Positions 1 to 12,544 are shown, counted from the first letter of the stretch. The stretch: 64,000 nucleotides of DNA from Orobanche coerulescens (GCA_033398695.1 CM065801.1:53330358-53394357); one strand, 5' to 3'. Numbers and translations: made by a program. The notes: generated by a model not told the origin, from the letters alone.

Positions 1-1806
1 GGCGTAAGCGCACGCTTCTGGCCGGGGCCAGCTGCCTTAGCCTTCTTCAGCGATGTAAGCGCTGTGTCGAGTCGGCCAGCGTCTGTGCTCAGGCGGACGA
101 GGTATTCGAGGTTACGGACTCGGTCGGAGATCGGCGGGTAGCGCACGCCATGTCGGTCGTGGCGCGCGCTAACGGCGAGGTAGCGCCGCTGCGGCCGACT
201 AGCGTCGCTCTGGGACGAGTTGTCGATCCGGTGGCTCTTGGGCCAGTCGGCTAGCGCGAGCTTCCGGCCGTAGCGCCACGCTAGCGAGTCGGCGGTCGAG
301 TCACGGTCGGCGATTTGGTCGGTGGTGCGGTTAAATGCGGGCCATGGCGGGTGTGCTCGGCCGTCTTTGGCGATAAGCGCACGCTAGGCGGGAAGGCTAG
401 CGCACGCTAGTTCGCCCGATATAAAAATGACAGACCGGCGACTTTCTCGTCATTTTCATTTCATTTCTCTTGATGCGGTGGGGTTTCGGAGGAGACGAAA
501 CCATGTTGTTGAACAACAAATCCATGAAGTTCTTGGGGTTATATCGTTGATCAATCATCCTATAACATCCTTCGATCCAAATAATCAAGGTTAGATCTTT
601 AGAACCCTACTTTTGGGTAGATTTGGGGATTTTCGCGTTTTGTCGATTCGTTCCGTTTTGTCGATTAATTCATGATGAATATGATTAATCTTGTTGGTAT
701 TCTTAGTTTCCCTACGGATTCATGGTATATTTCGTGATTTTTACGGAATCGAGAGGGTTTTGGTTGTGGTCGCCCTCGTTGTTGTTTATATACGAATATA
801 CATGAATCGTAGGCGGGTTTTCAGTGTATTCCAATTCCATATTCATTTAGAAATGGTTGTGATTGTATTCTTCGAATCGTTAGGTTCGGTTTCATTGGTT
901 CTAGCGTTCGTCGGTGACTTCCTTTCCGTTCGTTGCGTAAATCGATAATTCAAGGCAAGTATTTTGGAAACCTTTAAGCTTAACATGAAATGGTGATGTA
1001 TATTACTTGTGTGTAACTCACCTCGTGTTGGCCAGACGGGGTCAAGGAGGGAAATCTATCTTTGCCCGGATTTCACGAGTTTGTTTAGCTAGCTTGATGC
1101 GGGAGGGTCCTTAGAGGCCTCGTGCGGGAATCTATGATATTACTCTGTTCCCAAGGCGATGCATGTGCGTGTTTTGTTTTTAATGTAGCCGGTCTGGGAG
1201 GGTCCTTAGAGGCCTCGTGCGGGAATCTATGATATTACTCTGTTCCCAAGGCAAATTATTTGTTTGTTTAGGAAAAAGACATGTCTTGTTTTGGTTTTGA
1301 AATGATATTGGTGCATGTACTATGAAATGTGTAGCGATTGGTTTGCCTTGAATACTTGTACTAGCGTAAGTGCTAACCCCTTTGGGGAGGCGTTGTCGGG
1401 AAATTCTTGTTATGGATTTCGTGTTATGTTCGGCCAGAGACGAGCGGGCTGGATGGTACGAGGATGTTGGCCAAGGTTGTTGACATGTGCAATTGAGTCT
1501 TGTTATTTCCTACTGTCTCTTTTGATGTGGATGTTTTCCAAATTGTAAACTTATAGATTGTACTCGCGAGTACTTAGGCTTTTCTTTTCGGATTGTGTTT
1601 GGACTTCTTGGAGTTACTGTATTTGTCGGTTGATGTTTATTATGCCGGTTGTACCGGACGTGTTGTTTTATGTTCTTGTTGTTAATAGTTGTTTCCTTGC
1701 TGACCGAGATGGTTAGTCGAGTGGTGTTTTATTGTGTTAGCCTGGTGGGTCCCATGTAGGGGTCCACGGCGCTGTAATACACCTCGAATATCTTGGGGAT
1801 GTTACA
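1..1806 (+). repeat. Partial LTR of a Ty3-type retrotransposon (3' LTR or solo LTR)
   Basis: The left edge is cut by the window. It ends with the block shared by other LTRs here: TGGTGGGTCCC, GGGGTCCACGG, CTGTAATA, then GATGTTACA at 1798-1806. The following sequence has no initiator-tRNA primer site, so this is a 3' or solo LTR rather than a 5' LTR. A TATA-like TATAAAAA lies at 420-427, preceded by CpG-rich palindromes. About 710-900 is clearly homologous to 63160-63340 of the LTR at the right end of the window. Two near-identical 95-bp-period units start at 1101 and 1196, and the GCTAACCCC/GGGG hairpin lies at 1372-1390. Confidence 0.8.
139..427 (+). promoter_or_regulatory. U3 palindrome cluster and TATA box of the partial LTR
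   Basis: Imperfect copies of the 12-mer TAGCGYRCGCTA start near 139, 160, 181, 200, 252, 271 and 398, and the last is 22 bp upstream of TATAAAAA at 420. The first four are spaced 19-21 bp apart. Most copies are degenerate compared with those in LTR-RT1 and LTR-RT3. The position just upstream of TATA suggests an enhancer array, by inference from layout only. Confidence 0.6.
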
Positions 1807-2116
1807 GTTATGAGCTTGGAATCATGAAATTGAGGCTTGGATATGAAGATATTGTTGATCCTTGAGGTGTTTGATGGTGTTGTTCATGTTCTTGAGGTAT
1901 GTTGACCAACTCTACACCTTGAATTCGGATTTTTGATGTTGTTGTTGAGGAATAATTCATATGAATATGATTATGGTGTTGTTGTTGTGATTCTTGAGAT
2001 TATGTGAATTGTATGTTGAAGAATACGATGATATATGTCTTCGATTATGTTAATTATTATAATCATGATTATATAATCATGGTATTATGTTAGAACACAT
2101 CGGATTATGTCGTTTT
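1807..2116. other. Interval between two LTRs, no gene seen
   Basis: TTG-rich, low-complexity sequence with repeated 'gttgttgatg/cttgag' strings. It lacks a credible ORF, a PBS or an LTR end. It could be decayed retroelement internal sequence. Confidence 0.5.
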
Positions 2117-4884
2117 TGTAATATCCGCAATTTTGATTTCCGATAATTTTTTTTTAGTGGAAGTCCATCTTAGCGACTCTATTGTGACCATTTCGTCATT
2201 CCGAGAATGATTCATTCTTGTCATCCGAGTACATTTCGGTGTCATTTTGTTGAGTTTCGTGTTCTTAAGCGACTTTTCCACGTATGAGTTCGACTTTGTA
2301 AAATCACCATCAATTCTTGGAAACTCCAAAAGTTCTAATCTTTTCAATATTATAGAGCATCAAGTTAGCTTTCCAATGGTTCAAACGGTGAGTCAATCGG
2401 AGACCGGATGAAGGAGTTATGGTCGAAATAGCTAAGACTACATCGTGTACCTTTTGATGCTGGAGCCGGCTATACCGCGGGCCGCGGCCCTCTGATGGCC
2501 GGGCCACGGCACTAAGCCATTGGCTGGGTATTTTTTTGGCCGCGGCACGCAGGTCTTTTCTGCACTATTTCAGTAGGGTTTCGGGAGAGGATTTCATTTC
2601 CTCTCCCTTCTCCTTCTTCCCCTCGTTTTGGACGATTTAGGGGCGATTTTTGAGCGGTTTATTCATCCTCCTCAAGTTCTTGGTGTGGATTAACAACATC
2701 AATTCGTGTTCTTCGTCATTAATCCGAGGTATTTTCTTGATTCTTCAGAGTTGACCCTTTTTGGAAGTTTTATTCTTGATTTCATTTTCCATCCGATTTT
2801 GATAAATCGATTGGTGTTAGATGTTGTTATTAAACTTGTTTTATGGATTGTATATCCATATTTTCAGTTCGTTTCAACCCAAAAGGTGATTTCGGTGTTC
2901 TTAAGGTGTAGTGAACATTTTTGATTAAATATTCGAATGAGTTTCCTTCGATAGTTTGATGTGGTCTCTATTGCTTTTGGTCGTGATTCTCGTCCTAATC
3001 ATGTTTTTATTGTTCCTTCCAGAGAATTATAGGTGCTCGAGGATTCCGAGTTGAATCCCGTTTGGTGATCGATAATTCGTGCGGTGTTATGCTCGTAGTA
3101 TTCGCGGTGCTATTGTGTTCTTGATAGTGTTTGGGAGTTCGGGGTTGTCGACCGCATCCCATCCGTTGTCTCATTGCGATCGCAGTTTCGATGCAAGTAC
3201 CTTGTCCATATAATTCTTGTTTTGTGGATATGATAATTGGTGATTGTCTTGGTATGTTTGTTTGATTGTCTGAGATGAACTTTCAAAAGATTTGGTTTAG
3301 CCTCCTTAAAGGCTCACTTTCAAAACGCGTGTGTTTTGTGTATGTTGTGTGTCGTGAATGGTTAAGTGAACCATATGAAAATGCTTGGTGTTGTTGTTGT
3401 GCTTTGATAATATATATGCATATATTATCTCATTTCGGTACGTTGTGATTTGGTAATTGTGGCGTGCTTCGTGTTTGTTAACTTTGGGTGAATTGCTTGA
3501 ATATCCTTGGTATGATATGTTAATTGTGTGAACACATTTTGCTCACTCGGGAGGGTCCGGCGAGGCCTCGAGGGAAATCCAATGGTATAACCCTGGATTC
3601 ACGATTTGGTGTGTATATAATTATGTGAACACATTTTGCTCACTCGGAAGGGTCCGGTGAGGCCTCGAGGGAAATCCAATGGTATAGCCCTGGATTCACG
3701 AGTTCGTGTGTATATAATTGTGTGAACGCATTTTGCTCACTCGGGAGGTTCCGGCGAGGCCTCGAGGGAAATCCAATGGTATAGCCCTGGATTCACGAGT
3801 TGGTGTGTATATAATTATGTGAATGCATTTTGCTCACTCAGGAGGGTCCGGCGAGGCCTCGAGGGAAATCTAATGGTATAGCCCTGGATTCACGAGTTGG
3901 TGTGTATATAATTGTGTGAATGTATTTTGCTCACTCGGGAGGGTCCGGCGAGGCCTCGAGGGAAATCCAGTGGTATAGCCCTGGATTCACGAGTTTATGT
4001 GTATATGATTTGTGAATGTATTTTGCTCACCGGGAGGGTCCGGCGAGGCCTCGAGGGAATCCAATGGTATAGCCCTGGATTCACAAGTTGGTGTTGTATT
4101 TGTGTGACCAAGATTTGCATATTTTGGGTGATTATGTTATGTTGATTTTATGTCCGTCGAGGACACGTGACGTGGGTTTTGACCCTGTGAATTCTTGTTA
4201 GTTTTATTTATGAAAACAAAACCTTTGGGATGTGACCCCTATTGATTTTGGAAAGAGAAGGATTCGATCATCCTAAATTATTTTCTATTAAAACTCCCGA
4301 TGGCAGTTAGAACCATTTTATAAATTGTTTCCCTTGATTTGTGATCTTTCGATTTTGGAAAGTCTTACTCAAACTCTTGCCTCGGGAAGCACTTTTTGTT
4401 ATCTTTGAATCTTGAAGGATTCCTGGTTATTATTATTCTTGGAACTTGAATTGTATGACTCATATTTGCACTTAGTACTTTCACTAGCAAAATAGTAGAA
4501 TTTTGCTAACCCCCAAGTAATCGGGGGGTGGATGTTTGTATTGCATTCAGGTTTTGGGGAGCATAGCACAGGGTCGGTATGAAGGATGATGAAAGATGAT
4601 CGATACTAATCACATGAAGACCCGTACATTGTTGTATTGGTTCAGTTGTACTTTATTTCCACTGCAGTAATTTCCCCATTGTACGGGAGTATTTTGTATT
4701 TGACCCCTGCGTGGGCATGTATTGAGATTGAGTTGTACGTATTTATTGAAAGACTAAATCGGTCTACTGAGTCATTTAGCCTTAAAGGCATTGTTGGGAT
4801 GTTCGATATTGTTACCAGTCTGGTGGATCCTTGAGTAAAGTATCTACGGCGTGTAATATCCCTGAGCGGATTGGGGGTGTTACC
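2117..4884 (+). repeat. 5' LTR of a Ty3-type retrotransposon (family shared with 61556)
   Basis: It begins TGTAATATCCGC and ends GGGGGTGTTACC, four bases before a primer binding site. Its first 250 bp and its 3190-3350 segment align by eye with the LTR starting at 61556, so the two are one family. The U3 carries a few CCGCGG-centred palindromes (2475-2545). The R/U5 side carries six copies of a 97-bp tandem unit and a CCCCC/GGGGGG hairpin at 4505-4530. No matching 3' LTR lies within the next 9 kb, so the element is truncated. Confidence 0.85.
3541..4110 (+). repeat. Six-copy tandem array, about 97 bp period, inside the LTR
   Basis: Units begin GCTCAC at 3541, 3638, 3735, 3832, 3929 and 4025. 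Each contains GAGGGTCCGGCGAGGCCTCG, then GGATTCACGAGTT and 'gtgtatataatt'. Differences between units are few, so the array is young or homogenised. Related two- or three-unit arrays occupy the same relative place in other LTRs of the window. Confidence 0.92.
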
Positions 4885-4888
4885 TAAA

Positions 4889-4904
4889 TGGTATCGGAGC
4901 CAGG
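4889..4904 (+). other. Primer binding site (initiator-Met tRNA type)
   Basis: TGGTATCGGAGCCAGG follows the LTR end by four bases. Plant initiator tRNA-Met primer sites read TGGTATCAGAGC, so this copy differs at one base (CAG to CGG). The position fixes the LTR's identity as a 5' LTR on the plus strand. Confidence 0.85.
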
Positions 4905-6670
4905 TTGTGGAAACCTAGGTTTTCGGGTCAAGTTGTGTCTGCTGAGTTTTGTCTTGTCAGCTTATGTCTGACTGAGTCGTGTCGCGACGCGTCGTCTGAG
5001 TTTGTTGGTCGTGATTAGTATCGTGGGGCGATCATCATCTTCGTGCGACCTGTGGATGTAAGTCTCCCTTCTTTGTGTTGTGCCTCGTGTGACATGAGCT
5101 ACTTGTATTATTAGTTGTTGAGTGATGTAATCTTTTTGTCGATTTTGATTTCGTGATATGTGGGTATTCGACTCTCATATTTTATTTATATGAGGAGCAA
5201 TGTCGCTGCTAATGTATTATCGACTGTTTGTTTTCCAATAAAAGATATGTGTTGTATTGATTTTAAACGATTTGATGCGTGTACTACGATGTGGTTAAGC
5301 GAATGTTGATGCGTGTGAGTTTTGGGCATTCTGGCCTATTGAATTTCTGAAAACCTTGAGTATCTTAGAAAATAAATTTCGAGACATACTTTTCAAATGG
5401 ATTATTTTCTCGCGGTATTTTCAAGATGCCTACTAGTGCCACTGTTTGTTTCAAAATTACTCCACTTTGAGGACCAAAATATTTTGAGATATTTTCAAAG
5501 ATTTAGAAATACATTTGCTTAGACCCGAGGGTCGAATATTTCTGAAAGTTTTTCACTAAGAGAAAAGTGTCATCATTCTTATCAAATGCAAGATGGTTTT
5601 TCAATGTCTCGATAACGATGTTTGTACTACTTTTTGTAAGTTGATACTCAAGATCAATCGGTGTTTCCAAAATTATTTTCAAAAGGTGGTTTTTGTTTTT
5701 AAAACCTATCATTCATATTTGCGGTCCGCGAATGTATGTATGATGTTCGCATTGTCATTAGAATGTTAGATCCCGAGTCTGATTGAATTGGTGGCGTGAA
5801 CGTTGAGTCATTTGCCACGCATTGGTTGTGTTAGCCCTCTGTGAGAGGTGAGATGTTGGTATTAAATGTTGTCGTTTCATGGTGATTTGCGCGTTATCAC
5901 ACCTGTGCGAGCTGTTAGAGCTTGGGTTTGTATGATTGTGTACATTTGTGATTGTTTCATGATGTTTTGTAACTGTATGTTGTTTATCGTTCGAACCATT
6001 GAAATCGCCGAACAATACCGTCGTTGCTGTGATTCTGTGTAAGTGAGTTGCCTTACGTTGATATGTTGTGCTGAGTTGGCATCTCTGGTATGTTGTTTTG
6101 CGACGTTATATTCCATTGTATCTAGCAGTTGCATATTCGGTATCCTGAGGCGGTTCGACTGTAATGTGCCGGGGCATGTACATACAAATTGTCCTTCTCG
6201 TCAGTAACGCATTTCAAGTGCGGACTCGAGGGACACATAATTCAGTTTTGCGAATTGGTTACCAAGTCTGCCGAGGTACGAGCTTCAGCATAGATATCAA
6301 GATCGGCTCTGAGAGGCCCATGAAAGATGTTTCTGTCGGTTGTTTTTTTGTGTTGTTACCTTGTTTCCGTTGTTGTGAGTCGCGGGGACGACACTTCTTT
6401 TATAAGAGGTCGAATATAATACCCGTATTATTTTTGACTTCTGCATTTTCTCTTTCTCAATTCTATCGACTCGCTCGTGTTCGTTGATACTTTTTGAACT
6501 TGTTTGGTATCTCGGTTGCCATCGTTCGAACGGGTTGTGAGCTTGTTTTGGATCAATCTATTTATCATTGTGACTTTTCCGAGCTCGATTCGATTCTTGT
6601 GAACCTTGTCCGAAATTAACGTCCTTTAGTTTCTACAAGTTTTGTTTATAACTTTAATTGAAATGTAACT
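4905..6670 (+). other. Degraded internal region of the truncated retroelement
   Basis: No protein domain could be read in any frame. Open stretches are short and low in recognisable motifs. A stretch near 6575-6640 resembles part of the LTR family seen at 61700-61790 (shared 'gacttttccg', 'gagctcgattc', 'gtccgaaa'), suggesting rearrangement or a nested LTR fragment. I see no promoter or RNA gene here. Confidence 0.45.
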
Positions 6671-6910
6671 TTGGAGTCGTTGTTCGACCGTTGTTGTTCG
6701 GTCGTTGGTGTCCGATCGATGTTGTTTGATCGTTGTTGCTCTATAGTTGTTGTTCGATCATTGTTGTTCAATCGTGGTTGTCTGATTGTTGCTGTCTGGT
6801 CTCGTACTGTGAAGAATTGTCGTTCACCGTTGGTCAGCTGTTTCGATTGCAGCCATTTGGGACACCGAGTCGTGCATTGCGAGATGGTGGCTGAGGGTTT
6901 TGGGGATTGA
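6671..6910 (+). pseudogene. Gag zinc-knuckle remnant
   Basis: The open frame contains one intact CX2CX4HX4C knuckle at 6839-6880 (C-FD-C-SHLG-H-RVVH-C), the nucleic-acid-binding motif of Ty1/Ty3-type Gag. Upstream residues are encoded by an imperfect 18-bp minisatellite of 'gttgttcgatc' type (about 6681-6800) and are not a real Gag domain. The frame stops soon after the knuckle, and no protease or reverse transcriptase follows. This is the only coding trace of the element begun at 2117, so assignment to it is by position. Confidence 0.55.
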
Positions 6911-7192
6911 GTTGCCTCTCTACTCCGAAAGGACACCGATATGTCTAATACGGTTTCGAGAATTTCGGCGTGGTCGGAGTTCTTTGTGGTTACCCTCACA
7001 AATCGTAGTGTGTTTAATTTCTATTTTTTTCGACTGTGCGTGTTTTCTTGTAATATGTGCCTTTTGTTTTGTGATTATTCGTATAATTGATTTGATTGTG
7101 CTACCTGTTTGGTGATATTTTGTTAGTATATTATAAATATTAATTTTAAAATTATTTTTGTTGTTACTGAGTATCGAACTTTTGATATTTGA
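6911..7192. other. Retroelement-like degraded sequence, no gene
   Basis: Short T-rich open stretches only. There is no domain signature and no terminal repeat. It probably marks the fading end of the truncated retroelement. Confidence 0.35.
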
Positions 7193-7380
7193 CAGGGCTG
7201 TCTAAAAGGTTTTCGGTTCTCGGTTAGAACCGAAACCACATTGGGTTGCGGTTCCGGGGAACCGGAACCACATTATACGGTTATGGTCTGGTTCTTGATA
7301 GAGAATTTGAAAAATTTTCGGCTTTTGTCTAACCGGAACTGTTCGATTTTGAACCGAAAAACCGAAAATTTAACTTTTTT
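7193..7380 (+). mobile_element. hAT-like transposon terminus (one end only)
   Basis: CAGGGCTGTCTAAAAGG at 7193 has the CAGGG-TG start typical of plant hAT terminal inverted repeats. It is followed by a subterminal cluster of CGGTTC / GAACCG / CCGGAACC motifs to about 7370, which is also common in plant hAT elements. I did not find a matching inverted end or an 8-bp target duplication, so this is a fragment or a chance match. Confidence 0.4.
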
Positions 7381-8087
7381 TATAAATTATATTATATATT
7401 TAAATTTTATTATTTTTAATCCCTAAAATTAAAAATACAAATTAAGTAAATATTCCCTGCTCACCCTCTGTCTCTCTCTCTCTCTCTCTTCGATAGACCT
7501 CTGGCGAAATCCCTCTCTCTGTATCTCTCTCTCTCGCTCGCTCGCTCGCTCTCTCATCTTCTTGGAGGTGGATCAAAATTTCTTCACGATGAATGGCTTA
7601 CAAACACCAGTGCGGATCTAAGTCAGAATCAGAAGCTAAATCGATACAAGCTTGGTACGTGAAATTATCCCCAATTTCGTTTTTTTCGAAATTGTTACAA
7701 AATTCATCTGCTCTAAAAATCCATCTCTGTACTTCAATGGAAATATGTATCCGGGTCGATTGAAATCCTCCGGCTTTGACTCTTTGGATGCAAGAGCCAT
7801 TATTGTAGTTGCCCTGTCATGTGCTGAGATCAGAGTTGTGGATTCCTTTGAAAAGCTGATTTACAGATTTATGAAGATCAATATCAGTTTTGTAATTATT
7901 CCAATTCATGGTGGGTTCATAATAAATATATAAGCAATAATTCAATACATAATATAAATATTTCAGTTCATTCATTTCATGCATACCTTTTGTATTGCTT
8001 ATGAGTCCATGTTATAACATAGACATGATCCATGGTATAATAACTCTGCATATGTCGAGTTTATTCATTCTTCCCTGACCTTATTAA
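7381..8087. other. Gene-free interval with CT microsatellites
   Basis: It contains (TC)n at about 7468-7490 and (CTCG)n at about 7530-7552, then AT-rich sequence. Short open frames (for example 7652-7933) show no recognisable domain and end in AT-rich tract. No RNA gene was seen. Confidence 0.5.
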
Positions 8088-9471
8088 GGGCCTGTTTACT
8101 TTTTACTTAATCAGCTTAATGCTTAATCAGCTTAATCGATCAGCTATATTTTGTTGTTTACTTTCTACTTAATGATCTTAATAATGTCTTTTTCATTAAG
8201 CAACTTTTGGGGTGTCCTTACCATTAAGACAGAAATACTTCCCCAATATACCAAAATTACCCTCTTTTATAATAAAAGAACTGAGTATATATAGTATAAA
8301 TTATCATATAATCTTAATTATAATTGAGTATATATAATATAAATTTAAAATATATATTAGTATTATACATTTAAAATTCATAAAATATAAGCTATTTATT
8401 GATAAAAAAAATAATATAACTATATATATTAAAATATAACTTAATATATTTATAAAAATATTGTCTGATTATTTAAATATACCTGAAAATTATAATATGA
8501 TTTATGAATATAAATATATTATAATATAAATTAAAATATATATTATATAAATTGATTTTTTTATATTGACTATTAAAAAATTAATATAACTATATATAAT
8601 AAAATATAACTTAATATATTTATAAAAATATTATCGATTATTTACATATACCTAAAAATTATAATATGATTTATGAATATATATTATAATATAAATTAAA
8701 ATATATATTATGTTATATTATATAAATTGATTTTTATATTGACTATTAAAAAAATAATATAACTATATATTAAAATATAACTTAATATATTTATAAAACT
8801 ATTGTCTAATTATTTAAATATATCTAAAAATTAAAAAATAATTTATGAATATATATTATAATATAAATTAAAATATATATTATGTTATATTATTTAAATT
8901 GATTTTTATATTGACTATTAAAAGATTAATTTAACTATATATATTAAAATATAACTTAATATATTTATAAAAATATTGTCTAATTATTTAAATATATCTG
9001 AAAATTATAATATGATTTATGAATATATATATATATATAGATATATTATAATATAAATTAATATATATTATGTTATATTATTTAAATTAATTTTTTTGTA
9101 TTGACTATTAAAAAATTAATATAACTATATATATATATATTAAAATATAACTTAATATATTTATAAAATATTATCTGATTATTTAAATATACCTGAAAAT
9201 TATAATATGATTTATGAATATATATTATAATATAAATTAAAATAAATATTATGTCATATAATTTAAATTGATTATATAAACTAAAATGCTCAATCCGTCC
9301 TTTATAAAAAAGGACTTAATTCATATTGAGGGGTAAAATGGTCATTTCTGTCATTCAGATAGTTCATTCAGAAAAAAAAAGAAACAACAGGATATTTTTT
9401 TAATCAGACAGATTAATCCACTCAGACAGCTTAATCCATTCAGGTATTAATGGAAAAAAAGTAAACAGCCC
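8088..9471. mobile_element. 1.4 kb AT-rich TIR element (MITE-like), TTAA flanks
   Basis: The left end GGGCCTGTTTACTTTTTACT and the right end, which reads GGGCTGTTTACTTTTTTT on the complementary strand, are imperfect terminal inverted repeats. TTAA lies directly outside both ends (8084-8087 and 9472-9475). Subterminal 'ttaatcag/cttaatc' motifs repeat at both ends. There is no coding capacity. TTAA duplication would suit a piggyBac-type element, but a 3-bp TTA/TAA duplication of a Harbinger-type element cannot be excluded. Confidence 0.65.
8395..9275. repeat. Five-copy AT-rich tandem array, about 172 bp period
   Basis: The string 'taatataactatat' recurs at about 8411, 8581, 8754, 8926 and 9117. 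Each copy is followed by TAAAATATAACTTAATATAT and 'gatttatgaatata'. The array makes up most of the interior of the TIR element, so the element is largely internal amplification. Confidence 0.8.
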
Positions 9472-9475
9472 TTAA

Positions 9476-11774
9476 ATAAAACCGACTAACTTCACATCAA
9501 TTAAAAATAAGATAATATAGTTTATTTGTCTTGATGGTATATAATAAAGAAATGAGTTAGAATTTCTAAATGATCTTAAGGGTAATTAATCTATTTTATA
9601 TCATGTCATCTCCTTTTCTCATTTTCTTATAAAAAAAGTACTATTACTTTTATCTCTCCTCTTTTTTATATTTAAAAAAATGCAATACCTTCTTCTTTCT
9701 TTTTTTGGGAAAATGTCTTAGAAATACAAAGTAAAACTTACTTTTTATGCAAATACAATACCTTTAATTTTTTGCCCCAAAACTCAATTTTTACCTAATA
9801 CACCTAAAACAGCCTTAGGTACTTCTAACTCCATCTTCAATCCCTTCCGTCACTTTTTGTTTCCCCACTCCCTCTTTTTTTTTATTTTCTCTCTATTTTT
9901 CCTTCTCTCTTCTCTTTCCCCCATTTTCAGCACCAGATCTACACACTTCTTTCTTCTTTCTCTTTCTCTCTTTTCCTTCTCTTCTTCCCTTTTTTCGCTC
10001 CTCCATCAAATCCTGGGTTCTCCCTTCTTCCGTTGGAGATCGGATTTAGGATTCCAGTGGTATACTTCTCATATACATGAGCGAAGGTGGGCGGCGCGAC
10101 ATGATGGTGTAAGCTGATGGAGATGGTTGGTGTCCAAGCTTTTAGGGACGTCGACTCGAGAACCAGCGCTCGTCGAATCTATTTTTTAGGTTGGTAACAC
10201 TTGTGTTTTTTTAGGTTTGGGCTGATCCCATTTGTTTGGGTGTAGATCCGATTTTTTGTTATAAATCGTAGCTTGGGTTGAGAGATTTGTAGATCTATTT
10301 CTCTTGACTTGTAAATATGTTTTTTTAACAATATACCTGCATTTTAAATTTTATTTGACAATTTTCATATCTAGTGTTTTTAGTCCTATTTTTTTTTTTT
10401 TGCTATTATACTCTCTATTTGTTGATAATATTTGTTGTTAACATATATCGGAGAATTCAAAGTACCATTAATAATACAAAATACGATTCAGTAATTTAAA
10501 TAATCTATTGATAATTCAAAATACCAGGTATTGACTGACAGAGGGATCGTGGTTGCACGACCAGATGGTTATAGTTGTACGATAATACTGTGTTTTGATG
10601 GAATTGAATAACAACACAACTATATTGTTATTAAAAATATCGTATGATTTTTTCAATTATCTTGTGGTAATTTTTTGTGGTAATTTTTTGAATTACCTTA
10701 TGGTGATTTCGTAGAATAATTCAAATTAGTATATTAAAATAATAGTTGGTAATTCCAAAATTCATTGATTGTCTAAATCACTAAATGATAAATTTATCAA
10801 AGTGCTGGGCAAAAAAAAAAAACTAAAAAAAAAAAAGATAATTGATTGAATCAAAATAGACATTGGTCATTTTAAATACAAATTGGTAATTTATAACACT
10901 GTCCGTGTGGATCGACAGCAACACTCGATAAACCGACAATGATATTTGTTAGTACCATATGGTAAGAGATATGAGTTAATAGTATGAATTTACGTATTTC
11001 TTATAGAAAATATTGGCAGAAAAAACAAAAAAAAAAATGTCGGTGACGGGAGACCGATCGATGACCGACAACGGTTGACGGACAACACTGTTGGTACATG
11101 ATTATTATCTATAATTACCACTCGATAAAAATTATTTCACTATCATTTCATGGAAAGAGTATTTAGGAAATTTTAGGAATATTATTATTTTAATTACGTA
11201 TCTTAAGGACTATAAAAATTATATTTTATCTCAAAATATTAAAGTATTATATTTTAGTGCAAAAATAATTTATGCTCGTAATTTTGGGTCAAAGGCCCTT
11301 CTTTTTTTATACTTACACGATTATTCTCATACATTGTCCTTAATTAGTGCATGAGCTGAGGATCTTCAACGTGACATAAATCTTGTTTAATCAAGAGTCA
11401 AACAAATAAATAAATTTATATTAAATTAAACAAAATATTAATAATATAGGATACATCATATACAAATTCTCAAACTATATATAAATATTTGTCCATGCAT
11501 CGCGCACAATCTGAATTACTTAATAAAATATTATTAGCAAAAAAAATAATATAATAATAATTTACATACTTAATCTTTTTATGAGGTATATTGCGAAAAT
11601 ATGAGGTATACTAAGAATACCTCATATGTTGTTCAAATTTTTTTAAACCACATTTATCGTCTAATCATTCGTTTGATTGATTATATATTATATGACTTAT
11701 CTAAATCAATATAAGAGATATAGATTTTTATTAGATTTTATTAAATAATATAAATATATTGATACATTGATTAC
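9476..11774. other. AT-rich gene-free DNA with a pyrimidine tract
   Basis: A strongly CT-rich strand occurs at 9857-10010 and gives a low-complexity open frame that I do not accept as a gene. It resembles a 5' leader, but no coding exon follows. Around 11040-11095 the string 'gaccgac' recurs. The rest is AT-rich, with no terminal repeats or ORFs I can support. Confidence 0.5.
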
Positions 11775-12190
11775 TACTGTATATGGTTCTCTCGCAAAAC
11801 ATACTTTTGTCGTTTTTCTATTTAGCATCTTTTTATAGTCCTTGTGGTTCTCCGATATTGCTTATTCTTATTGTTCTTTCGTGTGGCATATTTTTGTGGT
11901 TCTTATATGTAGTATTTTATGATCGTCTCCTCTTCAATATCTTCTTATGATTATCATGTGTAATATCTTCTTATGGTTTCTTTGTGTAGCATCTTCTCAT
12001 TATTCTCCCATGTTTGAACATTGTTATGTTGTTCTCTTGTGAAATATATTCTTACCATTCTCCCTTTTAGCATCTTCTTATGTTTTTTCTGTGTAGCATC
12101 TTCTTATGGTCCTCTCATCTAGCATATTTGAATGGTTCTCTCGTATAACATATTATTGTAATTCTTTTGTGTAGCATCTCCTCTTATATG
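11775..12190. repeat. Degenerate minisatellite, 35-40 bp unit (left part)
   Basis: About ten diverged units of the type 'tagcatcttcttatggttctctcgtg' style, of varying length. The array is interrupted at 12190 by the CACTA element and resumes at 44195 with ATGGTTATTCC...'ataacatcttatt', which keeps the unit order. It is the target sequence of the CACTA insertion. Confidence 0.75.
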
Positions 12191-12385
12191 CACTACGCCA
12201 CAAATGGCCTTTAGCAACGTTTATTTCGATGTTACAAGCAAAAGTGTTAGCATAGATGCCTTGAAATTGATCTACGCTAACACTTTTTTTTAGCGTTACA
12301 GTTGATACTAACAGGTGTTGCCATAGTATCTATGGTAACACCAAATTATTGCTACTGATCTTTAAAAAAAGTGTTACCAGGAAAG
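12191..12385 (+). repeat. CACTA left terminus and subterminal repeats
   Basis: After the CACTA terminal repeat, short direct and inverted copies of AAAGTGTTAGCATAGAT, 'gctaacact' and GTGTTGCCATAG occur within 200 bp. In CACTA elements such motifs are the binding sites of the element's TnpA-type protein (family knowledge). The same motif class recurs at 43.7-44.19 kb. Confidence 0.75.
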
Positions 12386-12544
12386 AAAAAAATAGGCAGG
12401 CTTACACTTAATATTTTGACGGGTCAAAATCAATCTTTAATTTTTGCCCAAACAAATGAGCGACTATTTTATCCAAATAATTCACTCTGAAACCATAGCA
12501 CGCTCAATTATTATTTTATTTAAAAACTAAAAAACAAAACACTA

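Noticed and set aside
1..1806. 5' LTR of the element at 2117
   Set aside because: It is a different LTR family in its 3' half, has its own GTTACA end, and no PBS follows.
7193..8087. Complete hAT element
   Set aside because: Only one terminus was found; no inverted partner or 8-bp duplication.
9857..10117. Ser/Phe/Leu-rich 86-codon ORF with ATG
   Set aside because: It is a translated CT-rich tract; no domain and no continuing exon.
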